Shown one piece after another: positions 1 through 8,606 of a stretch of 64,000 nucleotides of DNA. The translations under genes and the position numbers were made by a program. The DNA is from an uncultured Coriobacteriaceae bacterium (lineage in GTDB: Bacteria > Actinomycetota > Coriobacteriia > Coriobacteriales > Atopobiaceae). The notes beneath the pieces were generated by a model. That model saw nothing but the letters and a program-made list of their open reading frames with translations, made no database searches and was not told the origin of the DNA. Position 1 is the stretch's first letter, and each line of letters opens with the position of its first letter. The stretch covers positions 1-64,000 of the forward strand of contig CACYTH010000021.1 in assembly GCA_902777325.1 (NCBI GenBank), given 5' to 3'.

Positions 1-38
1 GGCCGCGTAGCCGGTCCAAGAAAATGTCCGCACCCCCC

Positions 39-113
39 GTGCCTGGTGTCCCACTTTGTCTTGGCCAAAGTGGGACACCAGGCACGTCCCCTGTCCCACG
101 TCCCCTGTCCCAC
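39..113. repeat. Perfect 20-bp hairpin plus a tandem 14-bp repeat
   Basis: Positions 39-58 and 66-85 are exact reverse complements around a 7-base loop (tcttggc). Two copies of a 14-base unit (gtcccctgtcccac) follow directly at about 86-113 and echo the gtccc motif of the stem. The structure lies beyond the terminator of the reverse-strand gene that follows, and no gene is visible in 1-172. It has no T tract on either side, so it does not look like an ordinary terminator. It resembles in architecture, though not in sequence, three other intergenic hairpins in this window. Confidence 0.85.
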
Positions 114-172
114 CCCCGACCCGCCCGCAGCCCCCGACCAGACCCGCCCATGGCGCCGGCAGCCCGTACCCA

Positions 173-202
173 CGAAAAAGGCCACCCGCATGACGGGTGG
201 CC
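173..202 (-). terminator. Intrinsic terminator of the cell-wall hydrolase gene
   Basis: A perfect 9-bp GC-rich stem (180-188 with 194-202, loop catga) is followed on the reverse strand by a run of five T residues (aaaaa at 175-179 on the plus strand). It lies 26 bases beyond the stop codon of the reverse-strand gene ending at 228. Confidence 0.8.
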
Positions 203-227
203 AAAGGCTCGGACTATGCTATTTGCC

Positions 228-1379
228 TTAGATGCAGCTCATCTCGGCGAGGACCGAGGAGTACCAGGCCTGCCAGGTGGGCGGGCAGTACTTCTGCGCC
301 GCGGAGGTGGAGATGGTGTAGCCGTAGCCTGCCGACAGGCCCGCGACGTGGCTGCGGATGGCGCTGTCCCAGTCAGACCAGCTTGCGCTGCCCCAGCCCC
401 ATGCGTTGTACGGCCTGAAGCAGATGGCGCCCTTGGAGCTCTCGATGCAGGAGATGGCGGGCGACCAGCGCGGGTCGACGTTGTAGTCCCATGCCGCCTC
501 GGCAAAGGTGCGGCCATGGCCGCCAAGGGGCGATCCGCCAAGGTAGGCGTCAATGCGCGGGGCCCACTTGGCGATAAAGGCGTCGCGCTCGGAGGTGATC
601 GTCACCGGCTCGCTCGCGGGCTCGGGCGTCTCGGTCTGGCTGGAGCTCTCCTCGGAGGTGGGCTCCGGCGTGGTCTCGGAGGCCTTGTCGTCCTTGCTCT
701 CCTCCTCGACGGCGGGGGAGGCGTCCTGAGGCGTGGAGACCACGGCCTGCTGGCCGCTTGCGTTGGTGAAGGTCTTGTTCTCCTCGGCGGCCTTGGCAGC
801 CTCGGCAATGGCGGCCTCGGCAGCCGCGCGCTCGGCCTCTGCCTGCGCGATTGCCTGCAGGCGGACCTCCTCGCGGGCGGCAAGGGCCTCCTGCTGCGCG
901 GCGAGCGCACGGTCGGCCTCCTGGCTCGCCTGCGCGTGACGCGCCGACAGCGTGTCGCGCTCCTGCTGGAGCTCGGCGTTCATGTCGGCGAGCACTTGGA
1001 GCTCGTCCATGTTGTGGGACTGGATGCGGTCGAGGTAGGTGAGCGTCGAGAGGAACTCGCTCCAGTCCTCGGAAGAGAGCAGCAGGTCGACCAGCCCGTT
1101 GCTCGATTGCTGGAGCTTGTAGAGGTTGCGCACGGACTCGGCTGCGCGCTCGCGCTGCGCAGGCATCTCGGCCTCGAGGTCGGCGATGCGCTGCTCGTTG
1201 GCGTCAATCTCGCCGTTGATCTTGTCTACGTTGGCGCTGGCCTGCTCATAGGCGGTGGTTGCGTCCTCCACCTGCTGCTGCAGCTCCTCGTAGGTGGCAG
1301 CGTGCGCGGCGGTGGGGACAAGCGAGAGGCCAAGGCCGGCGGCAATGGCAAGGGCGGCAATGCGCATTCGTACGTGCAC
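228..1379 (-). CDS. Secreted coiled-coil protein with lysozyme-like C-terminal domain
   Basis: Probable cell-wall hydrolase or wall-remodelling protein, acting outside the membrane. The product is about 383 residues. An N-terminal signal peptide ends in AHA/AT, a long coiled coil follows (TYEELQQQVEDATTAYEQA onward, to about residue 210), then a Ser/Glu/Thr/Pro-rich linker. The roughly 110-residue C-terminal domain (ERDAFIAKWAPRIDAYL... to the end) has the look of a transglycosylase/lysozyme-like fold: an ISCIESSKG segment where a catalytic Glu would sit, plus AWGWGSASWSDWDSAI. The layout resembles CwlO-type proteins with a different catalytic end. I place the start at GTG 1379 because AAGGGG lies six bases upstream; ATG 1367 is possible but has no well-placed site. 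Substrate specificity is not visible. Confidence 0.75.
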   Translation of the reverse strand: MHVRMRIAALAIAAGLGLSLVPTAAHAATYEELQQQVEDATTAYEQASANVDKINGEIDANEQRIADLEAEMPAQRERAAESVRNLYKLQQSSNGLVDLLLSSEDWSEFLSTLTYLDRIQSHNMDELQVLADMNAELQQERDTLSARHAQASQEADRALAAQQEALAAREEVRLQAIAQAEAERAAAEAAIAEAAKAAEENKTFTNASGQQAVVSTPQDASPAVEEESKDDKASETTPEPTSEESSSQTETPEPASEPVTITSERDAFIAKWAPRIDAYLGGSPLGGHGRTFAEAAWDYNVDPRWSPAISCIESSKGAICFRPYNAWGWGSASWSDWDSAIRSHVAGLSAGYGYTISTSAAQKYCPPTWQAWYSSVLAEMSCI

Positions 1380-1632
1380 GGGCACCCCTTTCGTCGGGGA
1401 CAGGACAGCCAAGAAACTGGCATTCGATAATAATAACCTTAACGGGCCGCAGACACTGCATTTTCATCACCGCACGGCCCTTGGGGCGCGTTTGGGCGCG
1501 TGAACAGCCCGTTTGCGGACCGATGGCACCCCATTGCGGCAGCGCGTCGGATTTCGTGGGCGTTGTGTGGCATGTTCGGCGATGGTGCATCATGGGAGGG
1601 CAACGGGCACTGGACAGGCGAGGAGGCAACCC

Positions 1633-2550
1633 GTGGACATGATCGAGCTTCTCAAGGCGGTTCTCTATGGCGTCGTCGAAGGCATAACCGAGTGGCTTCC
1701 CGTCTCGTCGACGGGTCACATGCTGCTGCTCGACCAGTTTGTGAAGCTCGACGTCTCACGCGACTTCTGGGACATGTTCCTGGTGGTCATCCAGCTGGGC
1801 GCCATCCTTGCGGTGTGCGTGCTGTTCTTTGGCAAGCTCAACCCCTTCTCGCACAAGAAGGACCGCAACGAGCGTCGTGCCACGTGGGCCCTCTGGGCAA
1901 AGGTCGTGGTGGCCTGCATCCCCGCCGCGGCGGTGGGCATTCCCCTGGACGACTGGATGGAGGAGCACCTCGGCAGCCCCTACATCATCGCCGCGGCGCT
2001 GATAGTCTACGGCATCGCCTTCATCCTCATCGAGAACGCCCGCGAGCGCCGCGTCGCGCGCATGGGCCAGCCCGAGCGTCCGCGCCACCTTGCGGCGCAG
2101 GTCAACGTGGGCACCACCGCGCAGCGGGCCGACCTCTACGCGCGCGTGACCGACATCGACAGCCTCGACTGGCCGACCGCCATCGGCATCGGCATCTTCC
2201 AGGTGCTCTCCATCGTCCCGGGCACCTCGCGCTCGGGCTCCACCATCATCGGCGGGCTGCTTCTGGGCTGCTCGCGCTCCGTCGCGGCCGAGTTCACCTT
2301 CTTCCTGGCGATACCGGTCATGTTTGGGGCGAGTGCCCTGCGCCTGGTGAAGTTCTTTGTCAAGGGCAACACCTTCGCGCTGGCAGAGTGGCAGATCCTG
2401 GGCGTGGGCTGTGCCGTTGCCTTTGTGGTCTCCATGCTGTCGATCAGGTTCCTGATGGGGTTCGTGCGTCGTCACGACTTCAAGCCGTTCGGCTGGTACC
2501 GGATCGTGCTCGGCCTGGTCGTCATTGCCTACTTCGCCATTTTCCGCTGA
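1633..2550 (+). CDS. uppP: Undecaprenyl-diphosphatase UppP (BacA)
   Basis: Integral-membrane enzyme that dephosphorylates undecaprenyl pyrophosphate to recycle the lipid carrier used for peptidoglycan and surface polysaccharides; it also confers bacitracin tolerance in other species. Family hallmarks are clear: EGITEWLPVSSTGH near the N-terminus and PGTSRSGSTIIGG in the second half, with about eight hydrophobic segments. The length of about 305 residues is slightly longer than usual because of a hydrophilic insert around ERRVARMGQPERPRHL. AGGAGG at 1621-1626 sits six bases before GTG 1633 and twelve before ATG 1639, so GTG is preferred. It stands alone, with the peptide transporter operon starting 69 bases later. 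Confidence 0.95.
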   Translation: MDMIELLKAVLYGVVEGITEWLPVSSTGHMLLLDQFVKLDVSRDFWDMFLVVIQLGAILAVCVLFFGKLNPFSHKKDRNERRATWALWAKVVVACIPAAAVGIPLDDWMEEHLGSPYIIAAALIVYGIAFILIENARERRVARMGQPERPRHLAAQVNVGTTAQRADLYARVTDIDSLDWPTAIGIGIFQVLSIVPGTSRSGSTIIGGLLLGCSRSVAAEFTFFLAIPVMFGASALRLVKFFVKGNTFALAEWQILGVGCAVAFVVSMLSIRFLMGFVRRHDFKPFGWYRIVLGLVVIAYFAIFR

Positions 2551-2567
2551 GCTTTGTGCGCAATAGA

Positions 2568-2594
2568 TTGGTAACGCATCTAAATTAATATAGA
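2568..2594 (+). promoter_or_regulatory. Possible promoter of the peptide transporter operon
   Basis: TTGGTA at 2568-2573 and TATAGA at 2589-2594 are separated by 15 bases, inside an unusually AT-rich stretch between uppP and the permease gene. The spacing is short, so this is only a candidate. Confidence 0.35.
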
Positions 2595-2619
2595 GCGTAT
2601 CGACTGAAGGGAGTGAGGC

Positions 2620-3552
2620 GTGAGGGACTTTCTTATCAGGCGAGCGCTGCAGGCCGTCGCGGTCATGCTCTGCATCTCAGCCATCACGTTTTTCGTGCTC
2701 AACGTGGTGCCGGGAGACCCGGTGCGCATTATGTTGGGCGACCTCGCCTCCGAGGAGGCGCTCGAGACGGTGCGTCACCGCATGGGCCTTGACCAGCCCG
2801 TCTTTGTGCAGTACTTCAATTGGCTCACCAACATGCTGCGCGGCGACTTTGGCGACTCGTACTTCCAGCGTGCCCCGGTGATCCAGCTTCTGGGCCGCTC
2901 GCTGGCCGTCACGGCGCGCCTGGCGGGCTTCGCCTACCTGTTTGCGCTGATATCGGGAGTCACCATCGGCGTGGTCGCGGCCGTCAATCACGGCAATGCG
3001 ATCGACCGCATCCTCATGTCCATCGCCGTGCTGGGCATCTCGGCGCCGGCGTTTTGGGTGGCGCTGCTCCTGCAGATCGTCTTCGCCCTCAACCTACACT
3101 GGCTGCCGCTCTCCGGCACCAAGACGGCGGCGCACTTCGTGCTGCCCGTCATAGCGCTGGGCACCCGCTACTTTGCCTCCATCTCGCGCGTCACGCGCAC
3201 CGCCATGCTCGAGGTGCTGAGCCAGGACTTCATGCGCACCGCCGAGGCGAAGGGCCTGCGCAAGTGGGCGGTCATCCTGCGCCACGGCCTGCGCAACGCC
3301 CTGATTCCCATCATCACCATCGCCGGCACGCAGCTCGGCGACATCTTCACCGGCTCCATCCTTGTCGAGACCATCTTCTCCATGAACGGCGTGGGCAGCC
3401 TGATGGTCAACTCGATCAACCAGCGTGACCTGCCGCTCATCGAGGGTGGCGTCATGTACATCGCCCTGATCTGCGTCGTGGTCTACCTCATCGTGGACGT
3501 GCTCTATGCCGTGGTCGATCCGCGCATCCGACTGAGCGGAGGTGAGGCGTAA
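2620..3552 (+). CDS. Peptide ABC transporter permease (DppB/OppB type)
   Basis: First inner-membrane subunit of a dipeptide/oligopeptide-family ABC importer. The 310-residue protein begins MRDFLIRRALQAVAVMLCIS, the typical first helix of this family. It contains VVPGDPVRIMLG in the external loop, and the cytoplasmic EAA loop that contacts the ATPase (DFMRTAEAKGLRKWAV and following). About six membrane segments are visible. Translation starts at a GTG preceded by GAAGGGAG. The stop codon abuts the next gene's ATG directly, so the two permeases are coupled. Specificity within the peptide/nickel family cannot be assigned. Confidence 0.93.
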   Translation: MRDFLIRRALQAVAVMLCISAITFFVLNVVPGDPVRIMLGDLASEEALETVRHRMGLDQPVFVQYFNWLTNMLRGDFGDSYFQRAPVIQLLGRSLAVTARLAGFAYLFALISGVTIGVVAAVNHGNAIDRILMSIAVLGISAPAFWVALLLQIVFALNLHWLPLSGTKTAAHFVLPVIALGTRYFASISRVTRTAMLEVLSQDFMRTAEAKGLRKWAVILRHGLRNALIPIITIAGTQLGDIFTGSILVETIFSMNGVGSLMVNSINQRDLPLIEGGVMYIALICVVVYLIVDVLYAVVDPRIRLSGGEA

Positions 3553-4494
3553 ATGGCACTGCTGAGAAGTGACGCCAAAGACCCCAAGACGCAGGACGCC
3601 GAGCGCGTGGCGCGCGCTGCCAGCGAGGCCGCCAAGAAGTCCCGCAAGTCGTCGGAGAGCTACTGGCAGGTGAGCTGGCGCATCTTCCGCAAGAACCACG
3701 TGGGCGTCTTCTGCCTGGGCATCGTGGTCCTGCTCGTGTTCGTCGCGCTGTTCGCTGGTCTCATCGCGCCGTTCGACCCCGACGCCATCGAGCTGACCAA
3801 CCGTCTTCAGGGTCCTGGCGGGTCTCATCTGCTGGGTACTGACGAGCTGGGGCGCGACATCCTCTCGCGCATCATCTACGGCTGCCGCATCTCGCTATCG
3901 GTGGGCGTGGTCTCGCAGGCCATCGCCCTGTTCATCGGCTTCTTTGCCGGCGTTATCGCGGGCTACTTCGGCGGCAAGGTCGACACGGTCATCTCCTTCG
4001 TGATCCAGGTCTTCTCCAGCTTCCCGTTCCTGCTCTTTGCCATCGTCGTGATGTTCGTGCTCGGGCCGGGACTGGTCAACCTCTACGTGGCCCTCGGCCT
4101 TCTGATGTGGACCACCACCGCGCGCCTGGTGCGTGGCGACGTCATGCGCCTCAAGGAGTCCGAGTACATCCAGTCATGCGTGCTCTCCGGTGGCTCCAGC
4201 TGGCGCATCATCACCAAGCACCTGCTGCCCAACTGCGTCTCCACGCTCATCGTGACCTCCACTCTGGGCATCCCCAACGCCATCATGAGCGAGGCCTCGC
4301 TCTCCTTCCTGGGCCTCGGCGTGCAGCCGCCCACCTCGAGCTGGGGCGCCATGATCAGCGCGAGCCAGCCCTACATCCAAGTCAACCCCACCTACAGCAT
4401 CGCGACCGGCGTGGCCATCATCATCACCGTCATGGCCTTCAACCTGCTGGGCGACGCCCTGCGCGATGCCCTCGACCCCAAGATGCGCTCATAA
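3553..4494 (+). CDS. Peptide ABC transporter permease (DppC/OppC type)
   Basis: Second permease of the importer, 313 residues. It has a hydrophilic N-terminal extension of about 40 residues, then FRKNHVGVFCLGIVVLL as first helix. The family motifs HLLGTDELGRDILSRI and SYGC-type RISLSVGVVSQ are present, as is the EAA loop (ESEYIQSCVLSGGSSWRII). The C-terminus ends GDALRDALDPKMRS, as is usual for DppC. It begins immediately after the first permease's stop codon and is followed ten bases later by the first ATPase gene. Confidence 0.93.
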   Translation: MALLRSDAKDPKTQDAERVARAASEAAKKSRKSSESYWQVSWRIFRKNHVGVFCLGIVVLLVFVALFAGLIAPFDPDAIELTNRLQGPGGSHLLGTDELGRDILSRIIYGCRISLSVGVVSQAIALFIGFFAGVIAGYFGGKVDTVISFVIQVFSSFPFLLFAIVVMFVLGPGLVNLYVALGLLMWTTTARLVRGDVMRLKESEYIQSCVLSGGSSWRIITKHLLPNCVSTLIVTSTLGIPNAIMSEASLSFLGLGVQPPTSSWGAMISASQPYIQVNPTYSIATGVAIIITVMAFNLLGDALRDALDPKMRS

Positions 4495-4504
4495 GGAGGC
4501 TCGC

Positions 4505-5596
4505 ATGGCAGATACCAACTTCATACCTGCGACCGGCGCATCGGCGGGCGCGGTCAACACCTTTGACGCCTATGGCGCCGGAGCCGTGGAGCGCATGAGC
4601 AAGGCCGAGAAGGTGCTCGACGTGCAGGACCTCTCCGTCACGCTCTTCACCGAGGACGGCGAGCTGCCCGCGCTGCAGGGCGTCTCCTTCGCCATGCGCA
4701 AGGGGGAGACCCTCGCCGTGGTGGGCGAGTCGGGCTGCGGAAAGTCGATGACGGCGCTCGCCCTGATGGGTCAGCTCCCGACCCCGCCCGCGCGCATCGT
4801 GGGCGGTCACATCAACTTTGGCTCCACCGACCTCGCAGCCCTTTCGCGCGACCAGATGCGCGAGCATCGTGGCAGCTCGATTGGCATGATCTTCCAGGAA
4901 CCCATGACCTCGCTCAACCCGGTCATGAAGGCTGGCCGACAGATCCGCGAGGGCATCCTGGTGCACAACCCCCAGATGTCCAAGGCGGATGCCGACGCCC
5001 GCGCGCTCGAGATGATCAAGCTGGTGGGTATCCCCGCTCCGCAGAAGGTCTTCAACAGCTATCCGCACGAGCTTTCGGGCGGCATGCGTCAGCGTGTGAT
5101 GATCGCCATGGCCCTTGCCTGCGAGCCGAAGATCCTCATCTGCGACGAGCCCACCACGGCGCTCGACGTGACTATCCAGGCGCAGATCCTGCAGCTCATC
5201 GACCGCATGCGCGAGGAGCTGGGCACGGCGGTGCTGCTCATCACTCACGACATGGGCGTGGTGTCCGAGATGGCCGACTGGGTTCTGGTCATGTACACCG
5301 GTCACGTGATCGAGTACGCCACTGCCTACAACATCTTCCATCACCCGCTGCACCCCTACACGCAGGGCCTCATCGCCTCCATCCCCGACGTCAACGCGGT
5401 GACGGAGGACGACCTCTACGCCATTCCGGGCAACGTCCCCATGCTCTCCGACCTGCCCTCTGGCTGTCCGTTCCACCCGCGCTGCCCGTTTGCGCGCCAG
5501 GAGTGCGCCGAGCGCAAGCCCACCATGGCCCCCGTACCCGGTGACGAGTATCACCAGGTGGCCTGCTGGAAGACCATCGAGAATTGGGGTGAGTAG
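4505..5596 (+). CDS. Peptide ABC transporter ATP-binding protein (DppD/OppD type)
   Basis: First ATPase of the peptide importer, 363 residues. Walker A (GESGCGKS) is near residue 74, the signature LSGGMRQR near 189, and Walker B ([11 protein letters not shown]) near 210. The C-terminal extension typical of oligopeptide ATPases carries the Cys-rich segment [15 protein letters not shown], which in relatives can bind an iron-sulfur cluster. ATG 4505 has AGGAGG a few bases upstream; the extra N-terminal stretch of about 35 residues before the ABC domain is longer than usual. The stop is one base before the next gene. Confidence 0.94.
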   Translation: MADTNFIPATGASAGAVNTFDAYGAGAVERMSKAEKVLDVQDLSVTLFTEDGELPALQGVSFAMRKGETLAVVGESGCGKSMTALALMGQLPTPPARIVGGHINFGSTDLAALSRDQMREHRGSSIGMIFQEPMTSLNPVMKAGRQIREGILVHNPQMSKADADARALEMIKLVGIPAPQKVFNSYPHELSGGMRQRVMIAMALACEPKILICDEPTTALDVTIQAQILQLIDRMREELGTAVLLITHDMGVVSEMADWVLVMYTGHVIEYATAYNIFHHPLHPYTQGLIASIPDVNAVTEDDLYAIPGNVPMLSDLPSGCPFHPRCPFARQECAERKPTMAPVPGDEYHQVACWKTIENWGE

Positions 5597-5597
5597 C

Positions 5598-6590
5598 GTG
5601 GCCGAGAATGTCAACGACGCCAGGGTCGTGCTCGAGGTCTCCGGCCTCGTCAAGCGCTTTCCCATCAAGGGCGGTCTGGTCCGCCACGAGATCGGGCAGG
5701 TCCACGCCGTAGAGGACGTCTCCTTCGTCGTGCACGAGGGGGAGACCTTCTCCATCGTGGGCGAGTCGGGCTGCGGCAAGTCCACCACGGGCAAGTGTGT
5801 CCTGCGCCTGATCGAGCCCACCTCCGGCTCGGTCAAGCTCGACGGCAAGGAGTTCACGACGCTCACGGGGGAGGACCTCACGCGCGAGCGCCGCAAGATG
5901 ACCCTCATCTTCCAGGACCCGTACTCCTCGCTCAACCCCCGCATGACCGTGGGCGACATCATCGCCGAGCCCATCGACATCGCGGGCATCTACGCGACGC
6001 GCGAGGAGCGCGACGCGCGCGTGGAGCAGATCATGGAGGAGGTCGGCCTCGACCTCGCCTTCAAGAACCGCTACCCGCACGAGTTCTCCGGTGGCCAGCG
6101 CCAGCGCATCGGCATCGCGCGCGCCATCGTCATGCAGCCCGAGCTGGTCATCTGCGACGAGCCCGTCTCGGCGCTCGACGTCTCGGTGCAGGCGAAGGTC
6201 ATCAACCTGCTCAAGCAGCTGCAGCGCGAGATGGGCCTGGCATACGTCTTCATCAGCCACGACCTGTCGGTGGTCAAGCACATCTCCGACACGGTGATGG
6301 TCATGTACCTGGGCCACGAGATGGAGCTCGCCTCCAAGGAGGAGCTCTTTGGCAACCCGCTGCATCCCTATACCAAGGCGCTGCTCGACGTCATCCCGCG
6401 CATCCGCAGCGAGCGCGTGCAGGACAAGCGCATCCTCGAGGGCGACGTGCCCAGTCCCACCAACCCGCCGTCAGGCTGCTGCTTCCACACGCGCTGCCCG
6501 TTTGCCACCGACCGCTGCAAGAGCGAGGTGCCGGCAAAGCACGAGGTGACGCCTGGCCACTTCTGCAGCTGTCACCTGTACGATAACTAG
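5598..6590 (+). CDS. Peptide ABC transporter ATP-binding protein (DppF/OppF type)
   Basis: Second ATPase of the importer, 330 residues. It pairs with the preceding ATPase to power uptake. Walker [10 protein letters not shown] is near residue 55, the FSGGQRQRI signature near 162, and Walker B VICDEPVSALDVS near 183. The C-terminal Cys motif GCCFHTRCPFATDRC matches the partner subunit. GTG 5598 is chosen because GGGGTGAG overlaps the end of the upstream gene at the right distance and the protein then begins VAENVNDARVVLEVSGL, just ahead of the ABC domain. It is the last gene of the plus-strand operon; the binding protein is encoded convergently. Confidence 0.93.
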   Translation: MAENVNDARVVLEVSGLVKRFPIKGGLVRHEIGQVHAVEDVSFVVHEGETFSIVGESGCGKSTTGKCVLRLIEPTSGSVKLDGKEFTTLTGEDLTRERRKMTLIFQDPYSSLNPRMTVGDIIAEPIDIAGIYATREERDARVEQIMEEVGLDLAFKNRYPHEFSGGQRQRIGIARAIVMQPELVICDEPVSALDVSVQAKVINLLKQLQREMGLAYVFISHDLSVVKHISDTVMVMYLGHEMELASKEELFGNPLHPYTKALLDVIPRIRSERVQDKRILEGDVPSPTNPPSGCCFHTRCPFATDRCKSEVPAKHEVTPGHFCSCHLYDN

Positions 6591-6605
6591 CTGCCCCTTG
6601 CCCCG

Positions 6606-6679
6606 TGACACACTATCTCCGTGGGAGTTGGTGTGTCACTTCTGGCTGACACACCAACTCCCACGGAGATAGTGTGTCA
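6606..6679. repeat. Perfect 33-bp intergenic hairpin
   Basis: 6606-6638 and 6647-6679 are exact reverse complements with an 8-base loop (cttctggc). Within each arm the ends also repeat the word tgtca/tgaca, so the element has nested symmetry. It lies between the convergent ends of the transporter operon and the binding-protein gene, next to a separate ordinary terminator. It has no T tract and no sequence similarity to the other long hairpins of the window, apart from the loop ending in tggc, as in the first hairpin. Confidence 0.9.
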
Positions 6680-6693
6680 GCCCGCGAATGAGG

Positions 6694-6726
6694 GACAGAA
6701 AAGGGCCTCTCCAAAGGAGAGGCCCT
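6694..6726 (-). terminator. Intrinsic terminator of the peptide-binding protein gene
   Basis: An 11-bp perfect stem (6702-6712 with 6716-6726, loop aaa) is followed on the reverse strand by TTTTCTGT. It sits about 30 bases past the stop codon of the reverse-strand binding-protein gene. Confidence 0.85.
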
Positions 6727-6758
6727 CGTTGCGTCTGGCTGTGGCCGTCTAGGCTGCC

Positions 6759-8390
6759 TTACGCCTTGGTGACGTTCTTGAAGTGGAAGTCGACGAGAAC
6801 CTCGAGGCCCTCAAAGCCCGGCTTGAGGGCGTAGGGGTTCTGCGGCCAGTCCACGGGGATGGTGCCGTAGTCCACATGCGTGAGCTGGTAGTCGGCCTGA
6901 CGGGTGAGGTCGTCTGCCTCGTCGAGGTCGGTCGCGGTCTTGGCGGCGTTGGCCAGCTTGTCGAACTCCTCGCTGTTGTAGAAGGAGCTACGCTTGGAGG
7001 ACTCGGAGCTCAGGAAGAAGGAGCCCATGAACTCGATGCCGACGTTGGAGGTGGAGCTCCAGGTGACGGTGGTGGCGGTGATCTCGCCGTTGCCGCGCTT
7101 GGTGGACCAGTCCTCGTCCTCGATGACGGAGACGTTGGCGGTCACGCCGATCTCCTTCCAGTTGGCCTGCAGGACCAGTGCCACGGTCTCGTCGCGCTGG
7201 CGCACGGGGAAGTCGAAGGTCAGGTTCTCGACCTTGGCCTCGGCGAGAAGCTCCTTGGCCTTTGCAGGGTCATACGCGAAGACCTCGAGGGAGGGGTCGT
7301 ATCCGTTGACGGTGGGTGGCAGGAAGGACGAGCAGGGCTGGGCCGCACCGGAGAGCACGGTGTCGCAGAGCTCGGCACGGTTGATGGCCAGCGAGAGGGC
7401 CTCGCGGACGCGCTGGTCCTTGAACTCGTCGCCATTGAGGTTGAGGTTGACGAACTGCGTCGCGCACGGCGTGTAGTTGACGATCTCGGCGGAGACGGTC
7501 TCGTCGTTGCGGTACTGCTCGATGAGCGCCTTGGGAACGAAGACCACGTCGAGGTCGCCGTTCACGTACATGTTCATGAGGGTGCTGTCATCGCTGACGT
7601 AGTTGATCTCGACGGCGTCGATGGCGGGCTTGCCAGCGTGGTAGTCCTCGAAGGCCTCGAGGCGCACGAAGGTCATTCCGTCGTTCTCGGCGATGCGGAA
7701 CGGGCCGGAGCCGAAGTAGGTGGTCCAGTCCGGGCCGGTGGCGATGCCCCAGTCGTCGCCGACCTCCTCGACGGCGGCCTTCGGGTAGATGTTGGCGTAG
7801 AACTGGCAGAGCAGGCGCAGGAAGGAGGAGTGCGGCTCGGTCAGCTTGAAGGTGAGATGGGTGTCGTCCTGCACGGTGAGGCCGGTGAGCTCGTCGGTCT
7901 CGCCAGCGGCCAGCGCATCAAAGCCCTCGATCTTCTGGAAGGAGTCGGCCTCGGCGTTGATGGAGACGAGGCGCGTGAAGGTGAACTTGACGTCGTCGGC
8001 GGTGAGGGTGGAGCCGTCGTGGAACTTGATGCCCTCGTTGAGCTCGATCTCGTAGGTGAGACCATCCTCGGAGACGGTGGGGAGGCTCTTGGCGATGAGC
8101 GGCTTGACCTCGTTGGTGCTGGGGTCGAGCTCGTAGAGGGCCTCGGTTACGTTCTCGGAGACGCCGATGGTGGTGGAGGTGGTTTGCGTGTCGAAGGAGG
8201 CGTCGGGCTTGGCGATGCCGAAGCGGATGATGTTCTCGCCACCCGCGGCGCCGTCATCGGAGGAGCCTCCGCAGCCGACGAGTGCCACGGTCGAGGTTGC
8301 CGCTGCGGTGCCGGCAACGGCGCGCAGGAAGTTGCGACGGGTGAGGCCACTGGAGAGCAGGCGGCCTACTGCGGTGCTGGTCTTGTCCAT
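6759..8390 (-). CDS. Peptide-binding lipoprotein, Tat-exported (family 5 SBP)
   Basis: Extracellular solute-binding protein (SBP_bac_5 family) that presumably feeds the adjacent peptide ABC transporter. The product is 543 residues from ATG 8390, which has AGAGAGGGG upstream. The leader contains a twin-arginine motif (TRRNFLR) followed by a hydrophobic stretch and a lipobox ending ALVGC. It is therefore expected to leave through the Tat system and be lipid-anchored; tatA/B and tatC genes lie in this window. Family features include the N-terminal segment after FGIAKPDASFD, GIKFHDGSTLTADDVKFTF, and FKDQRVREALSLAINR. It is encoded convergently to its transporter rather than in the same operon, so expression can be set separately. 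Confidence 0.93.
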   Translation of the reverse strand: MDKTSTAVGRLLSSGLTRRNFLRAVAGTAAATSTVALVGCGGSSDDGAAGGENIIRFGIAKPDASFDTQTTSTTIGVSENVTEALYELDPSTNEVKPLIAKSLPTVSEDGLTYEIELNEGIKFHDGSTLTADDVKFTFTRLVSINAEADSFQKIEGFDALAAGETDELTGLTVQDDTHLTFKLTEPHSSFLRLLCQFYANIYPKAAVEEVGDDWGIATGPDWTTYFGSGPFRIAENDGMTFVRLEAFEDYHAGKPAIDAVEINYVSDDSTLMNMYVNGDLDVVFVPKALIEQYRNDETVSAEIVNYTPCATQFVNLNLNGDEFKDQRVREALSLAINRAELCDTVLSGAAQPCSSFLPPTVNGYDPSLEVFAYDPAKAKELLAEAKVENLTFDFPVRQRDETVALVLQANWKEIGVTANVSVIEDEDWSTKRGNGEITATTVTWSSTSNVGIEFMGSFFLSSESSKRSSFYNSEEFDKLANAAKTATDLDEADDLTRQADYQLTHVDYGTIPVDWPQNPYALKPGFEGLEVLVDFHFKNVTKA

Positions 8391-8606
8391 GGGTATCCCC
8401 TCTCTGAAATCTACGTGGTTCAATGATAACAACCAATTGTTTCAGGTCGTGAACGAAAAACCTAGCTGAGCGGTGGAATTTAAGCACGTGAGCGCAGGGC
8501 GGGTCGTCTCGGGCCATGCCATTGTTCGCAAAAGTCAAGGTCAAAGCGGGAGCCATGTGGTACGTTAGATGGTGTTCTTTCGTCGGCTGACGTGAGGTGA
8601 CGTGAC

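Noticed and set aside
6783-8426. Forward open frame of about 547 codons over the peptide-binding protein gene
   Set aside because: The reverse frame has the Tat/lipobox leader and SBP family motifs; the forward one is Val/Gly/Asp-rich shadow.
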